A stretch of DNA of 64,000 nucleotides, from positions 62,001 to 126,000 of the forward strand of contig WMBV01000017.1 of NCBI GenBank assembly GCA_017745595.1. Direction: 5' to 3'. The translations under genes were made by a program, and so were the position numbers. This document shows positions 28,639 through 37,140 of this stretch, in pieces (position 1 is the first letter of the stretch; every line of letters starts with the position of its first letter). The notes beneath the pieces were generated by a model. That model saw only the letters and a program-made list of their open reading frames with translations, did no database searches and was not told the origin of the DNA. This DNA is from Bordetella petrii. Lineage in GTDB: Bacteria > Pseudomonadota > Gammaproteobacteria > Burkholderiales > Burkholderiaceae_B.

Positions 28639-28729
28639 GGCAGGTGTCTGACTCCGAAGGTGTCAGACGCCGTCTTGTCACAGCCGCGCAGATTTCGGTG
28701 TCTGACACCTTCGGAGTCAGACACCTGCC
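28639..28729. repeat. Dispersed palindromic repeat, locus 4: 29-bp perfect inverted repeat
   Basis: Arms 28639-28667 and 28701-28729 are exact reverse complements, with a 33-base spacer. Each arm is itself a unit of the GGTGTCTGAC family. It begins 8 bases after the rnr stop. Confidence 0.8.
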
Positions 28730-28736
28730 CCCCTCT

Positions 28737-31205
28737 TTACCGGCGCGCCGCCTTCTTCGCCGGCGCGCGCTTCTTGGCCGGGGCCGCCGGCTTGGCCGCC
28801 TTCTTGGCCTCGGCGCGGCGCTGCTTGGCGGTCTGCCCTTTCAGGGCCTCGGGCTTGGGCGCCGCGGCTTTCTTCACCTTGCGCGGCTCGTCGGGGTTGC
28901 GCGAGGCGGCCTTGCGCAGCGCATCGAAGCTGGTGCCCTTGACCAGGCGGAACTCGATGCGGCGCGCCTCGAGATCGACGCGCGACACCTGCACCTGCAC
29001 CTTGTCGGTCAGCCGGTAGCGCATGCCGGTACGTTCGCCCCGCAATTCGTGCAGCGCCTCGTTGAACTGGAAATACTCGCCGCCCAGCTCCGAGACATGC
29101 ACCAGGCCCTCCACGTGCAGCGTGTCCAGCGTGACGAACACCCCGAAACTGGCCACGCCCGTGACCGTGCCGCTGAAATCTTCGCCCACCCGCTCTTTGA
29201 CGAACCAGCACTTCAGCCAGGCCTCGACATCGCGCGAGGCCTCGTCGGCGCGCCGCTCGCTGGCCGACAGCAGCAGGCCCAGTTTTTCCCAGGTGGCATG
29301 CTCGTGCTCGCGCTGGGTGCGGCCGATGACCATGGGCTGGTCTTCCAGGCCGGGCACATAGCGCTGTCCCGCCAGCAAGGCCTTGATGACGCGGTGCGTC
29401 AGCAGGTCGGGATAGCGGCGGATCGGCGAAGTGAAGTGGCTGTAGGCCGGATAGGCCAGCCCGAAATGGCCGACGTTGTCCGGACTGTAAATGGCCTGCT
29501 GCATCGAGCGCAGGCACATGGTTTGCAGCAGCTGGAAATCGGGCCGGCTGCGCACGCTGTCGAGAAATTCGCCGTAGTCTTTGGCGGTGGGCTCGTCGCC
29601 GCCGCCCAGCGACAGACCCATGGTGCGCAGGAATTCGCGCAGCGAGGTCAGGCGCTCGGGCGTGGGCCCCTCGTGAATGCGGTACAGGCCGGGATGCTTG
29701 CTGCGGCTCATGAAGTCGGCCGCGCAGGTATTGGCCGCCAGCATGCATTCTTCGATCAGTTTATGCGCATCGTTGCGCACCACGCCGACGATCTGCTCGA
29801 TGCGGCCCAATTCGTTGCACACGATCTTGGTCTCGACCGTGTCGAAATCGATGGCGCCGCGCTTCTTGCGCTGCTGCACCAGCAATTGGTAGAGCTCGTG
29901 CAGATGGCGCACGTGCGGCATGACGTCGCCCAGCGCGTGCGCCACCGGCCCGCCCGGCTGCTGCAGGGCTTCCCAGATCTGGGTATAGGTGGTGCGCGCA
30001 TGCGAATGCATGACCGCGTTGTAGAACTGATAGGCCGTAATGGTGCCCGCCTTGGCGCCCGTGGCCGGGATCACCATGTCGCACACCAGCACCAGCCGGT
30101 CGACCTGCGGGTTCAGCGAACACAGGCCGTTGGACAGCGATTCGGGCAGCATCGGAATGACCCGCCGCGGGAAATATACGCTGGTGCCGCGCTCCAGGGC
30201 GTCTTCGTCCAGCGCGTCGTCGGGCCGCACATAATGGCTGACGTCGGCGATCGCCACCAGCAGGCGCCAGGCCGGCCGCTTGCGCTGGCCGCTGCCCAGT
30301 TCCACCGGCTCGCAATACACGGCGTCGTCGAAATCGCGCGCGTCTTCGCCGTCGATGGTGATCAGCGGCACGTCGCGCAAGTCGATGCGTTCTTTCAGGT
30401 CGCCCTTGCGCACCACATCGGGCAGGCGCGCGGCCTGCTTGGCGGCAAGCTCGGAAAACTCGACCGGCACGTCGAACTTGCGCACCGCGATCTCGATTTC
30501 CATGCCGGGATCGTCGATCTCGCCCAGCACCTCGGATACCCGGCCCAGCGGCTGCGTGTGGCGGGTGGGCTGTTCCAGAATCTGCACCGCCACCACCTGG
30601 CCGTGCTGCGCGCCATTGGTGTCGCTGGGCGGAATCAGAATGTCGTGCTTGATGCGCTGGTCTTCCGGCACCACGATGGACAGGCCGTGCTCGTGCAGGA
30701 AGCGGCCCACCAGCTTATTGGTGCGCCGCTCTATGACCTCGACGATGGTGCCGTCGGGCTTGCCGCGGTATTCGCCCGACGGCTTGACCAGCACGCGGTC
30801 GCCATGCAGCACCTTGAGCATCTCGCGCGGCGACAAGAACAGGTCGGGACCGCCGTCGTCGCGCAGCAGAAAACCGAATCCGTCGCGATGCCCCTGCACT
30901 TTGCCGGCGACGAAATCGAGCTTGGTGGCCAGCAGCAGCACGCCTTTGCGGTTGGGCATCAGCTGGCCGTCGCGCTCCATGGCGCCCAGCCGGCGTTCGA
31001 AGCCCACCAGGGTAGCCGGGCGCTCGACGCCCATGCGCTCGGCCAGCTCGGCCGGCGACAAGGGCCCCCCGGCGGCCCTCAGGGCCTTGAGTATGGCCTC
31101 GCGCGAGGGCACGTCGGGGTCGAAATCGGGGGGCGTTTCGGGCAACACGAATCCTGATTTGCCGTTGTTATTGTTATTGGAATCTTTATTCGATCGTTTT
31201 GCCAA
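28737..31205 (-). CDS. rnr: Ribonuclease R
   Basis: 822 residues. N-terminal winged helix (about 30-90), cold-shock domains, RNB catalytic domain with the acidic signature TIDGEDARDFDDAVYCE near 270, a C-terminal S1 domain (TGVASFGVFVTLDTLHVEGL) and a Lys/Ala-rich tail of about 60 residues that may bind RNA or ribosomes. A 3'-5' exonuclease that degrades structured RNA. The first residues contain a run of five asparagines, absent from most homologues. Heads the leftward rnr-rlmB run. Confidence 0.95.
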   Translation of the reverse strand: MAKRSNKDSNNNNNGKSGFVLPETPPDFDPDVPSREAILKALRAAGGPLSPAELAERMGVERPATLVGFERRLGAMERDGQLMPNRKGVLLLATKLDFVAGKVQGHRDGFGFLLRDDGGPDLFLSPREMLKVLHGDRVLVKPSGEYRGKPDGTIVEVIERRTNKLVGRFLHEHGLSIVVPEDQRIKHDILIPPSDTNGAQHGQVVAVQILEQPTRHTQPLGRVSEVLGEIDDPGMEIEIAVRKFDVPVEFSELAAKQAARLPDVVRKGDLKERIDLRDVPLITIDGEDARDFDDAVYCEPVELGSGQRKRPAWRLLVAIADVSHYVRPDDALDEDALERGTSVYFPRRVIPMLPESLSNGLCSLNPQVDRLVLVCDMVIPATGAKAGTITAYQFYNAVMHSHARTTYTQIWEALQQPGGPVAHALGDVMPHVRHLHELYQLLVQQRKKRGAIDFDTVETKIVCNELGRIEQIVGVVRNDAHKLIEECMLAANTCAADFMSRSKHPGLYRIHEGPTPERLTSLREFLRTMGLSLGGGDEPTAKDYGEFLDSVRSRPDFQLLQTMCLRSMQQAIYSPDNVGHFGLAYPAYSHFTSPIRRYPDLLTHRVIKALLAGQRYVPGLEDQPMVIGRTQREHEHATWEKLGLLLSASERRADEASRDVEAWLKCWFVKERVGEDFSGTVTGVASFGVFVTLDTLHVEGLVHVSELGGEYFQFNEALHELRGERTGMRYRLTDKVQVQVSRVDLEARRIEFRLVKGTSFDALRKAASRNPDEPRKVKKAAAPKPEALKGQTAKQRRAEAKKAAKPAAPAKKRAPAKKAARR

Positions 31206-31339
31206 AGTTTGAAATCCTGTATATAATCTTTTGCTTCTGTGGTCTGCCCAAGGCTGATCACTGCGGCAAGATCTGATGGTAACTCATGTAGCACGTTGCT
31301 AGTTGTTTTGCAGCGTAGCATACAAAGATTTTGCTCAGT

Positions 31340-31424
31340 GCCCAGGTGGCGGAATTGGTAGACGCGCATGGTTCAGGTCCATGTGCCGCAAGGTGTGGAG
31401 GTTCGAGTCCTCTCCTGGGCACCA
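31340..31424 (+). tRNA. tRNA-Leu(CAG), copy 1
   Basis: 85 bases. Acceptor GCCCAGG/CCTGGGC, anticodon stem CATGG/CCATG with loop TTCAGGT giving CAG, long variable arm, T-loop GGTTCGAGTCC, encoded CCA. Identical to the second copy at 32235. Confidence 0.97.
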
Positions 31425-31463
31425 CGGAATTTCAGGCAGTTCGGCCCGCCGAACCGCCTACCG

Positions 31464-31503
31464 ACCCCCGGCAGCCGTTCAGGCTTTCCGGGGGTTTGTT
31501 TTT
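31464..31503 (+). terminator. Terminator of tRNA-Leu copy 1, overlapping the DTW gene end
   Basis: ACCCCCGG (31464-31471) and CCGGGGGT (31488-31495), then TTGTTTTT. The stop codon of the convergent DTW gene (31479-31481) lies in the loop, so this structure may end both transcripts. Confidence 0.8.
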
Positions 31504-32177
31504 GCCCGGCTGCCGGCGCGGCGCACGTGGTCGCGCTCGTAGCGCTCCTGCCCCATGGCGGCGATCTGCCCGGCCACCAGCATATCGAAAGGCTTCAGCA
31601 GCGCCGCGTACGACCGGGGCGCCTCGAGCGCGTCCAACGCCGCCGCCACGGCCTCGATCGTCGACAGGGCTTGCGGCAGGCCCGCGTGGCGCACCCGGTA
31701 GCGCGACTCCAGGCCGGCCGGCAGGGTTGCGCGCGGCAGGTCCGCCAGGCCTGGGTGCGCCGCCACCAGTTGGCGCGCATGCCGCCAGGTGCCGTCGGGC
31801 ACGACCAGCAGGCGGGGCAGCCGCGCGCCGGCCCCCTCGCCGCCATCGGCCGCCTCGGCCACCCCCGCCGGGCCCAGAACCTGGGCGCCCTCGCCGGGAA
31901 ATAGCAGCCAGGGCCGGTAGCCCGGCACTTCCCAGAGCCGCGCCTCGAAATGCCGCCCCACGTGCAGGCTGGCGTTGCGCAATCCCAGCACCGCCAGCCG
32001 GGCGGTATTCAGCGCATGACGCGCCTCGTCGGGATGCTGCAGCACCACGACACGGGTGCGGCTGTCGAGCGACGGCACCCACCGGCACAGGCAATGCGCG
32101 GCCGGCCGCAGGCAGCGCGCGCAGGCCGGCCGCGCGGTTGCCGCCCCCGAGTTGCGCTCGGTCTGAAAAGTGTGCAT
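31479..32177 (-). CDS. DTW-domain protein, probable tRNA acp3U aminocarboxypropyltransferase
   Basis: 232 residues. Cysteine cluster CARCLRPAAHCLC near 19-31 probably binds zinc, and the DTW-type motif VVPDGTWRHARQLV is near 128. The family (TapT/TuaA in E. coli) transfers the aminocarboxypropyl group of S-adenosylmethionine to uridine 47 in tRNAs. The ATG at 32177 has AGAGGA upstream; the longer open frame would begin inside the tRNA. It lies between two identical tRNA-Leu genes on the opposite strand. Confidence 0.82.
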   Translation of the reverse strand: MHTFQTERNSGAATARPACARCLRPAAHCLCRWVPSLDSRTRVVVLQHPDEARHALNTARLAVLGLRNASLHVGRHFEARLWEVPGYRPWLLFPGEGAQVLGPAGVAEAADGGEGAGARLPRLLVVPDGTWRHARQLVAAHPGLADLPRATLPAGLESRYRVRHAGLPQALSTIEAVAAALDALEAPRSYAALLKPFDMLVAGQIAAMGQERYERDHVRRAGSRAKTNPRKA

Positions 32178-32234
32178 AATGCGCGTCCTCTGATGTTCAA
32201 ACGCGATTAAACAACAACGCGCCTGAACAACAGC

Positions 32235-32319
32235 GCCCAGGTGGCGGAATTGGTAGACGCGCATGGTTCAGGTCCATGTGCCGCAAGGTGTGGAGGTTCG
32301 AGTCCTCTCCTGGGCACCA
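32235..32319 (+). tRNA. tRNA-Leu(CAG), copy 2
   Basis: Same 85 bases as copy 1 including CCA. Its 5' end is 57 bases from the divergent DTW start codon, so promoters of the two must overlap or interleave. Confidence 0.97.
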
Positions 32320-32353
32320 ATTACTACATCGCGACTTACCTGCGCGATGCGCC

Positions 32354-32393
32354 GAAAACCCCGAACGCCCGCAAGGCGCTCGGGGTTTTTTAT
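32354..32393 (+). terminator. Terminator of tRNA-Leu copy 2
   Basis: AAAACCCCGA and TCGGGGTTTTTT with an inner CGCC/GGCG stem, ending in TTTTTTATTT. Confidence 0.9.
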
Positions 32394-32434
32394 TTGGCCC
32401 GGCGGGCACGCCCAAGACATCCAGTCAGGTCAGT

Positions 32435-32533
32435 CAGGTGCCTGACTCCCGCAGGGTGTCAGGCACCGAGGCATGCCGAGAGCGCTTCAACCCAGTACGG
32501 TGTCTGACACCCTTGCGGGAGTCAGACACCTGG
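32435..32533. repeat. Dispersed palindromic repeat, locus 5 (two inverted units)
   Basis: Units at 32435-32467 and 32499-32533 are inverted and nearly identical, sharing the core CTGACTCCCGC. They fill much of the space between the tRNA-Leu terminator and the GNAT gene end. Confidence 0.75.
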
Positions 32534-32565
32534 CGAGTCAAGCACCTGTCGACAACTGGCCGGCC

Positions 32566-33006
32566 TCAGCCCGCCAGCGCGCGCGACATGGCCACGTGCG
32601 GAATGCCGGCCTCGACGAATTCTTCGCCCTGCGCGGTGAAGCCGTGGGCCTCGTAGAAATGGCGGGCGTGGGTCTGGGCATGCAGCAGCAGCAGCCGATG
32701 GCCGTCGCCGTGCCCCTGCGTGATCAGGGCCTCGAGCACCTGCCCGCCCACGCCGCCGCCGCGCGCCGCCTTGCGCACGGCCATGCGGCCGATGTGGCCG
32801 TCGGGCAGCAGCCGGCCCGTGCCGACGGGCGCGCCGTCGCCGTCATACGCCACGGCATGCACGGCCACCGGGTCGTCGTCGTCGAGCTCGATGTCGGCCG
32901 GCACGCCCTGCTCTGTCACGAATACCTCGTGCCGCACGGCATAGGCATCGTCGCGCAGGCGCTCCCAGGTTCCCAGGACAATACGGATGGCGGACGGGGT
33001 GGGCAT
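32566..33006 (-). CDS. GNAT-family N-acetyltransferase
   Basis: 146 residues. Acetyl-CoA binding motif IGRMAVRKAARGGGVGGQVL near 89-108 and C-terminal ARHFYEAHGFTAQGEEF place it with the ElaA/YjcF-like GNAT proteins. The ATG at 33006 has GGAGAC upstream. Substrate unknown. It is divergent from the AEC transporter gene, 144 bases away. Confidence 0.88.
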   Translation of the reverse strand: MPTPSAIRIVLGTWERLRDDAYAVRHEVFVTEQGVPADIELDDDDPVAVHAVAYDGDGAPVGTGRLLPDGHIGRMAVRKAARGGGVGGQVLEALITQGHGDGHRLLLLHAQTHARHFYEAHGFTAQGEEFVEAGIPHVAMSRALAG

Positions 33007-33150
33007 GGCGGGTCTCCTGCGTGAGTCGATGAAAGGCATGGCCCATGATGACACGGGCTCGTGCGGCACAACCGGATTTTCGCAGGCAAAGCGTCCGCCT
33101 GGAAGCCGTCGCGCACAGTAGAATGTGCGTCTTTCCATCCGCCCCGCGCC

Positions 33151-34092
33151 ATGCAAGCCGTCGTCACCGCAGCCCTGCCGGTCTTCGCCCTGATTCTCAC
33201 CGGCTGGCTGGCGGCCCGCTGGCAGGTGCTGGGTCCCACCGCCACCGATGCGCTGAACCGCTACGTGGTTTATCTGTCGCTGCCCGCGCTGCTGTTTCGC
33301 GCCATGGCGCATGCCGACCCGGGCCAGATGCACTGGGGCTTCGTGGCGGCATTCGCCGGCGGCATCGCCATTACCTTCCTGGCGGCCTGCCTGCACCCCG
33401 GGCGCCGCGTCCAGGCCCTGACCGATCTCGGCATCGAAGGCCTGGCGGCCTCGTACACCAACGCGGGGTACATGGGCATCCCGCTGTGCCTGGCCCTGTT
33501 CGGCCCGGCCAGCCTGGCGCCCGCGGTGCTCACCACGTTGCTGACCGCCTGCGTGCTGTTCGGCGCCGCCATCGCCCTGATCGAATTCGACCAGCACCGC
33601 GACCGCAACCCGGGCGCCACGCTGGCCAAGGTCGCGCGGGCGCTGCTGCGCAACCCGCTGCTGATCGCGCCGCTGCTGGGCCTGGCCTTTACCGTGTCGG
33701 GCGTGGGGCTGCCCAGCGGCCTGGACCGCTACATCGAATTGCTGGGCGCGTCGGCCAGCCCGTGCGCCCTGGTCACCATCGGCCTGTTCCTGGCGCAGGC
33801 GCAGCCCGGCGGCAATAACGCCACGGTGGCCCGGCTGGTGGCTGGCAAGCTGCTGCTGCAGCCGCTCGCCACCGCGGTGCTGGCCTTCCTGGTCTTTCCC
33901 ATGCCTCCCCTGTGGGCGTGGTGCGCCGTGCTGATGAGCGCCCTGCCCATCGGCACGGGGCCGTTCATGCTGGCGCAGATGTACGGCCGCGATGCGCGCG
34001 CCACCTCGCGCGCCATCCTGCTGTCGACCGTGCTGTCCGTGCCCACCGTAACGCTGCTGGTCGCCTGGATCAGCACCCGGACGCTTTCCTGA
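33151..34092 (+). CDS. AEC-family (auxin efflux carrier-like) transporter
   Basis: 313 residues with about ten membrane helices in two inverted halves, the AEC arrangement; the half-ends contain NAGYMGIPLCLALFG and SALPIGTGPFMLAQMYG. Bacterial members move malate, malonate or other organic acids. The ATG at 33151 is the first in frame with hydrophobic homology. Followed by arsB nine bases later, so probably one transcript. Confidence 0.87.
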   Translation: MQAVVTAALPVFALILTGWLAARWQVLGPTATDALNRYVVYLSLPALLFRAMAHADPGQMHWGFVAAFAGGIAITFLAACLHPGRRVQALTDLGIEGLAASYTNAGYMGIPLCLALFGPASLAPAVLTTLLTACVLFGAAIALIEFDQHRDRNPGATLAKVARALLRNPLLIAPLLGLAFTVSGVGLPSGLDRYIELLGASASPCALVTIGLFLAQAQPGGNNATVARLVAGKLLLQPLATAVLAFLVFPMPPLWAWCAVLMSALPIGTGPFMLAQMYGRDARATSRAILLSTVLSVPTVTLLVAWISTRTLS

Positions 34093-34101
34093 CGCCGCGC
34101 C

Positions 34102-35388
34102 ATGCTGCTGCCCGCCGCCATTTTCATCGCCACCCTCACCCTGGTCATCTGGCAGCCGCGCGGCCTGGGCATAGGCTGGAGCGCGACGGCGGGCGCGGCG
34201 GTGGCGCTGGCCACCGGCGTCGTCCAGCCGGCCGACGTGGCCTCGGTGTGGCAGATCGTCTGGAACGCCACCGCCACCTTCATCGCCATCATCGTCACCA
34301 GCATCATCCTGGACGCCGCGGGCTTCTTCGAGTGGGCCGCGTTGCACGTGGCCCGCTGGGGCCGCGGCCGCGGCCACTGGCTGTTCGCGCTGATCGTGCT
34401 GCTGGGCGCCGCCGTGTCGGCCCTGTTCGCCAACGACGGCGCCGCCCTCATCCTGACCCCCATCGTCATGGAAATGCTGCTGGCGCTCGGTTTCGGCCCC
34501 GGCACCACGCTGGCGTTCGTGATGGCCGCCGGCTTCGTCGCCGATACCGCCAGCACCCCGCTGGTGGTGTCCAACCTGGTCAACATCGTGTCGGCCGACT
34601 TCTTCGGCATCGGCTTCGGCCGCTACGCCGCGGTCATGGTGCCCGTCAACATCGCCGCAGTGGCCGCGACGCTGGCGGTCCTGTTCCTGTACTTTCGCAA
34701 GCACATTCCGGCCCGGTACGACGTAACGCAGCTGCCCGCGCCGCGCTCGGCGGTGCGGGATCCGGTCACGTTCCGGGCCGGCGTGGCGGTACTGGGGCTG
34801 CTGCTGGCGGGCTTCTTCGTGCTGGAACCCCTGGGCATCCCGGTCAGCGCCATTGCCGCGGCGGGCGCCCTGGCGCTGCTGCTGGTGGCCGGGCGCCAGC
34901 ACATCGTGGGCACGCGCCGCGTCATGCGCGACGCCCCCTGGCATATCGTGGTGTTCTCGCTGGGCATGTACCTGGTGGTCTACGGATTGCGCAACGCCGG
35001 CCTGACCGTGTACCTGACCCGCCTGCTCGAAGTCTTCGCCGGCCATGGCGTCTGGGGCGCGGCGATGGGCACGGGGCTGGTCACCGCCTTTCTGGCATCG
35101 GTCATGAACAACCTGCCGGCCGTGCTGGTCGGCGCGCTGGCCATTGCCGATACCAGCGCCACCGGCGTGGTGCGCGATGCCATGATCTACGCCAACGTCA
35201 TCGGTACCGACCTGGGGCCCAAGATCACGCCCATCGGCAGCCTGGCCACCCTGCTGTGGCTGCACGTACTGGCGCGCAAGGGCCTGCGCATCACCTGGGG
35301 CTATTACTTCCGGGTCGGCATCGTCCTGACGCTGCCGGTGCTGCTCATCACGCTGGCCGCGCTGGCGCTGCGCCTGGGCCACTACTGA
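34102..35388 (+). CDS. arsB: ArsB-type arsenite efflux pump membrane protein
   Basis: 428 residues with about twelve membrane helices. ArsB/NhaD-superfamily motifs: [34 protein letters not shown] and [20 protein letters not shown]. It expels arsenite or antimonite using the proton gradient. No arsR, arsC or arsH lies nearby and the partner gene is an AEC transporter, so control of this copy is unusual or it has a different substrate. Confidence 0.9.
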   Translation: MLLPAAIFIATLTLVIWQPRGLGIGWSATAGAAVALATGVVQPADVASVWQIVWNATATFIAIIVTSIILDAAGFFEWAALHVARWGRGRGHWLFALIVLLGAAVSALFANDGAALILTPIVMEMLLALGFGPGTTLAFVMAAGFVADTASTPLVVSNLVNIVSADFFGIGFGRYAAVMVPVNIAAVAATLAVLFLYFRKHIPARYDVTQLPAPRSAVRDPVTFRAGVAVLGLLLAGFFVLEPLGIPVSAIAAAGALALLLVAGRQHIVGTRRVMRDAPWHIVVFSLGMYLVVYGLRNAGLTVYLTRLLEVFAGHGVWGAAMGTGLVTAFLASVMNNLPAVLVGALAIADTSATGVVRDAMIYANVIGTDLGPKITPIGSLATLLWLHVLARKGLRITWGYYFRVGIVLTLPVLLITLAALALRLGHY

Positions 35389-35440
35389 CCGGCGCCCATC
35401 TAGTGGTATGGTTGCCGTCATCCGCAATCAGGAGACGCGC

Positions 35441-37102
35441 ATGACCTGGATGGTTGGCCGCTACACGACCTTTATTCTGGTACTGCTGGGCACGGCCGTC
35501 ACCGCGGCCCTGGCGGCCACGGTCACGCCCCACTGGCTCTGGGGCGCCATCCCGCTGGCCCTGCTGGCGCTGCTGGGCATCTACGACCTGGTCCAGGAAC
35601 GCCATGCCATACGCCGCAATTACCCGGTGCTGGGCAACCTGCGCTTCCTGTTCGAATTCATCCGCCCGGAAATCCGCCAGTACTTCCTGGAAGACGACAC
35701 GCACGCCGCGCCCTTTTCGCGCGCCCAGCGTTCTATCGTGTACCAGCGCGCCAAGCAAGAAGTCGACAAGCGGCCGTTCGGCACCCAGGAAGACGTCTAC
35801 GGCGACCGCTACGAATGGATCAACCATTCGCTGGTGCCCGCCCGCGTCGCCGACCCCGACTTCCGCGTCACGGTCGGCGGCCCGGACTGCACCCAGCCCT
35901 ATTCCATGTCGGCCTTCAACATCTCGGCCATGAGCTTCGGCGCCTTGTCGGCCAACGCCATCATGGCCTTGAACGAAGGCGCGCGCCAGGGCAATTTCGC
36001 GCACGATACCGGCGAAGGCGGCGTCAGCCGCTATCACCGCCAGGCGGGCGGCGGGCTGGTATGGAACATCGGCTCGGGTTACTTCGGGTGCCGCGACGAA
36101 AGCGGCGCGTTTTCCGAAGAAGCCTTTGTGCGCAATGCCTGTACCCCCCAGGTCAAGATGATAGAAATCAAGCTGTCGCAGGGCGCCAAGCCCGGCCACG
36201 GCGGCATCCTGCCGGGCGCCAAGGTCACGCCCGAAATCGCCGAAGCCCGCGGCGTGGCGCCGTGGCAAGACTGCAACTCGCCGTCCAGCCACAGCGCGTT
36301 CGACACCCCGATCGGCCTGCTGCATTTCGTGGCGCGCCTGCGCAAGCTGTCCGAAGGCAAGCCGGTGGGCTTCAAGCTGTGCGTAGGCCACCCGTGGGAA
36401 TGGTTCGCCATCGTGAAAGCCATGCTCGAAACCGGCATCACGCCCGATTTCATCGTGGTCGACGGCGCCGAGGGCGGCACCGGCGCCGCCCCGGTCGAAT
36501 TCGTCGACCACGTGGGCACGCCCTTGCGCGAAGCGCTGCGCCTGGTGCACAACACCCTGATCGGCGTGAACCTGCGCGACCGCATCCGGCTGGGGGCATC
36601 CGGAAAAATCATCACGGCCTTCGACATGGCGCGCGTCATGGCCATGGGCGCCGATTGGTGCAACGCGGCGCGCGGCTTCATGTTCGCCATCGGCTGCATC
36701 CAGGCGCAGGCTTGCCACACCGGCAAGTGCCCCACCGGCGTCACCACGCAAGACCCGCTGCGCCAGCGCGCCCTGGTCGTCCCCGACAAAGCCAAGCGCG
36801 TGGCGCATTTCCACGACAACACGCTGCATGCCCTGGCCGAACTGCTGCAGGCCGCGGGCCTGACGCATCCCAGCCAGTTGCGGCCCCACCACATTGCGCG
36901 CCGCATTTCGTCCAGCGAAGTGCGGCTGCTGTCGGCGCTGTTCCCCGAACTCGAGCCGGGCGAACTGCTGCGCGGCGAATTCCGCCACACCGTATTCAAG
37001 GTGGGCTGGTCGATGGCGCGCGCCGATTCGTTCCAGCCCGCGCACGACGTCACCGTCGCCCTGGCCGCCATTCATCGCGCCCAGACCCAGGCCGCGCACT
37101 GA
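35441..37102 (+). CDS. Membrane-anchored FMN-binding glutamate synthase-like protein
   Basis: 553 residues. Two membrane helices in the first 50 residues, then a TIM-barrel FMN domain like the large subunit of glutamate synthase (NISAMSFGALSANAIMALNEGA; DGAEGGTGAAP near 342). The cysteine group QACHTGKCPTGVTTQD may hold an iron-sulfur centre. There is no glutaminase domain, so it is not a complete GOGAT. Start ATG at 35441 with AGGAGACGCGC directly before it; an upstream ATG at 35408 lacks a ribosome site. Substrate unknown. Confidence 0.85.
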   Translation: MTWMVGRYTTFILVLLGTAVTAALAATVTPHWLWGAIPLALLALLGIYDLVQERHAIRRNYPVLGNLRFLFEFIRPEIRQYFLEDDTHAAPFSRAQRSIVYQRAKQEVDKRPFGTQEDVYGDRYEWINHSLVPARVADPDFRVTVGGPDCTQPYSMSAFNISAMSFGALSANAIMALNEGARQGNFAHDTGEGGVSRYHRQAGGGLVWNIGSGYFGCRDESGAFSEEAFVRNACTPQVKMIEIKLSQGAKPGHGGILPGAKVTPEIAEARGVAPWQDCNSPSSHSAFDTPIGLLHFVARLRKLSEGKPVGFKLCVGHPWEWFAIVKAMLETGITPDFIVVDGAEGGTGAAPVEFVDHVGTPLREALRLVHNTLIGVNLRDRIRLGASGKIITAFDMARVMAMGADWCNAARGFMFAIGCIQAQACHTGKCPTGVTTQDPLRQRALVVPDKAKRVAHFHDNTLHALAELLQAAGLTHPSQLRPHHIARRISSSEVRLLSALFPELEPGELLRGEFRHTVFKVGWSMARADSFQPAHDVTVALAAIHRAQTQAAH

Positions 37103-37140
37103 GCCGCGCCGCGCGCCGGTGCGCGCGGGCGCTGTCCTTG

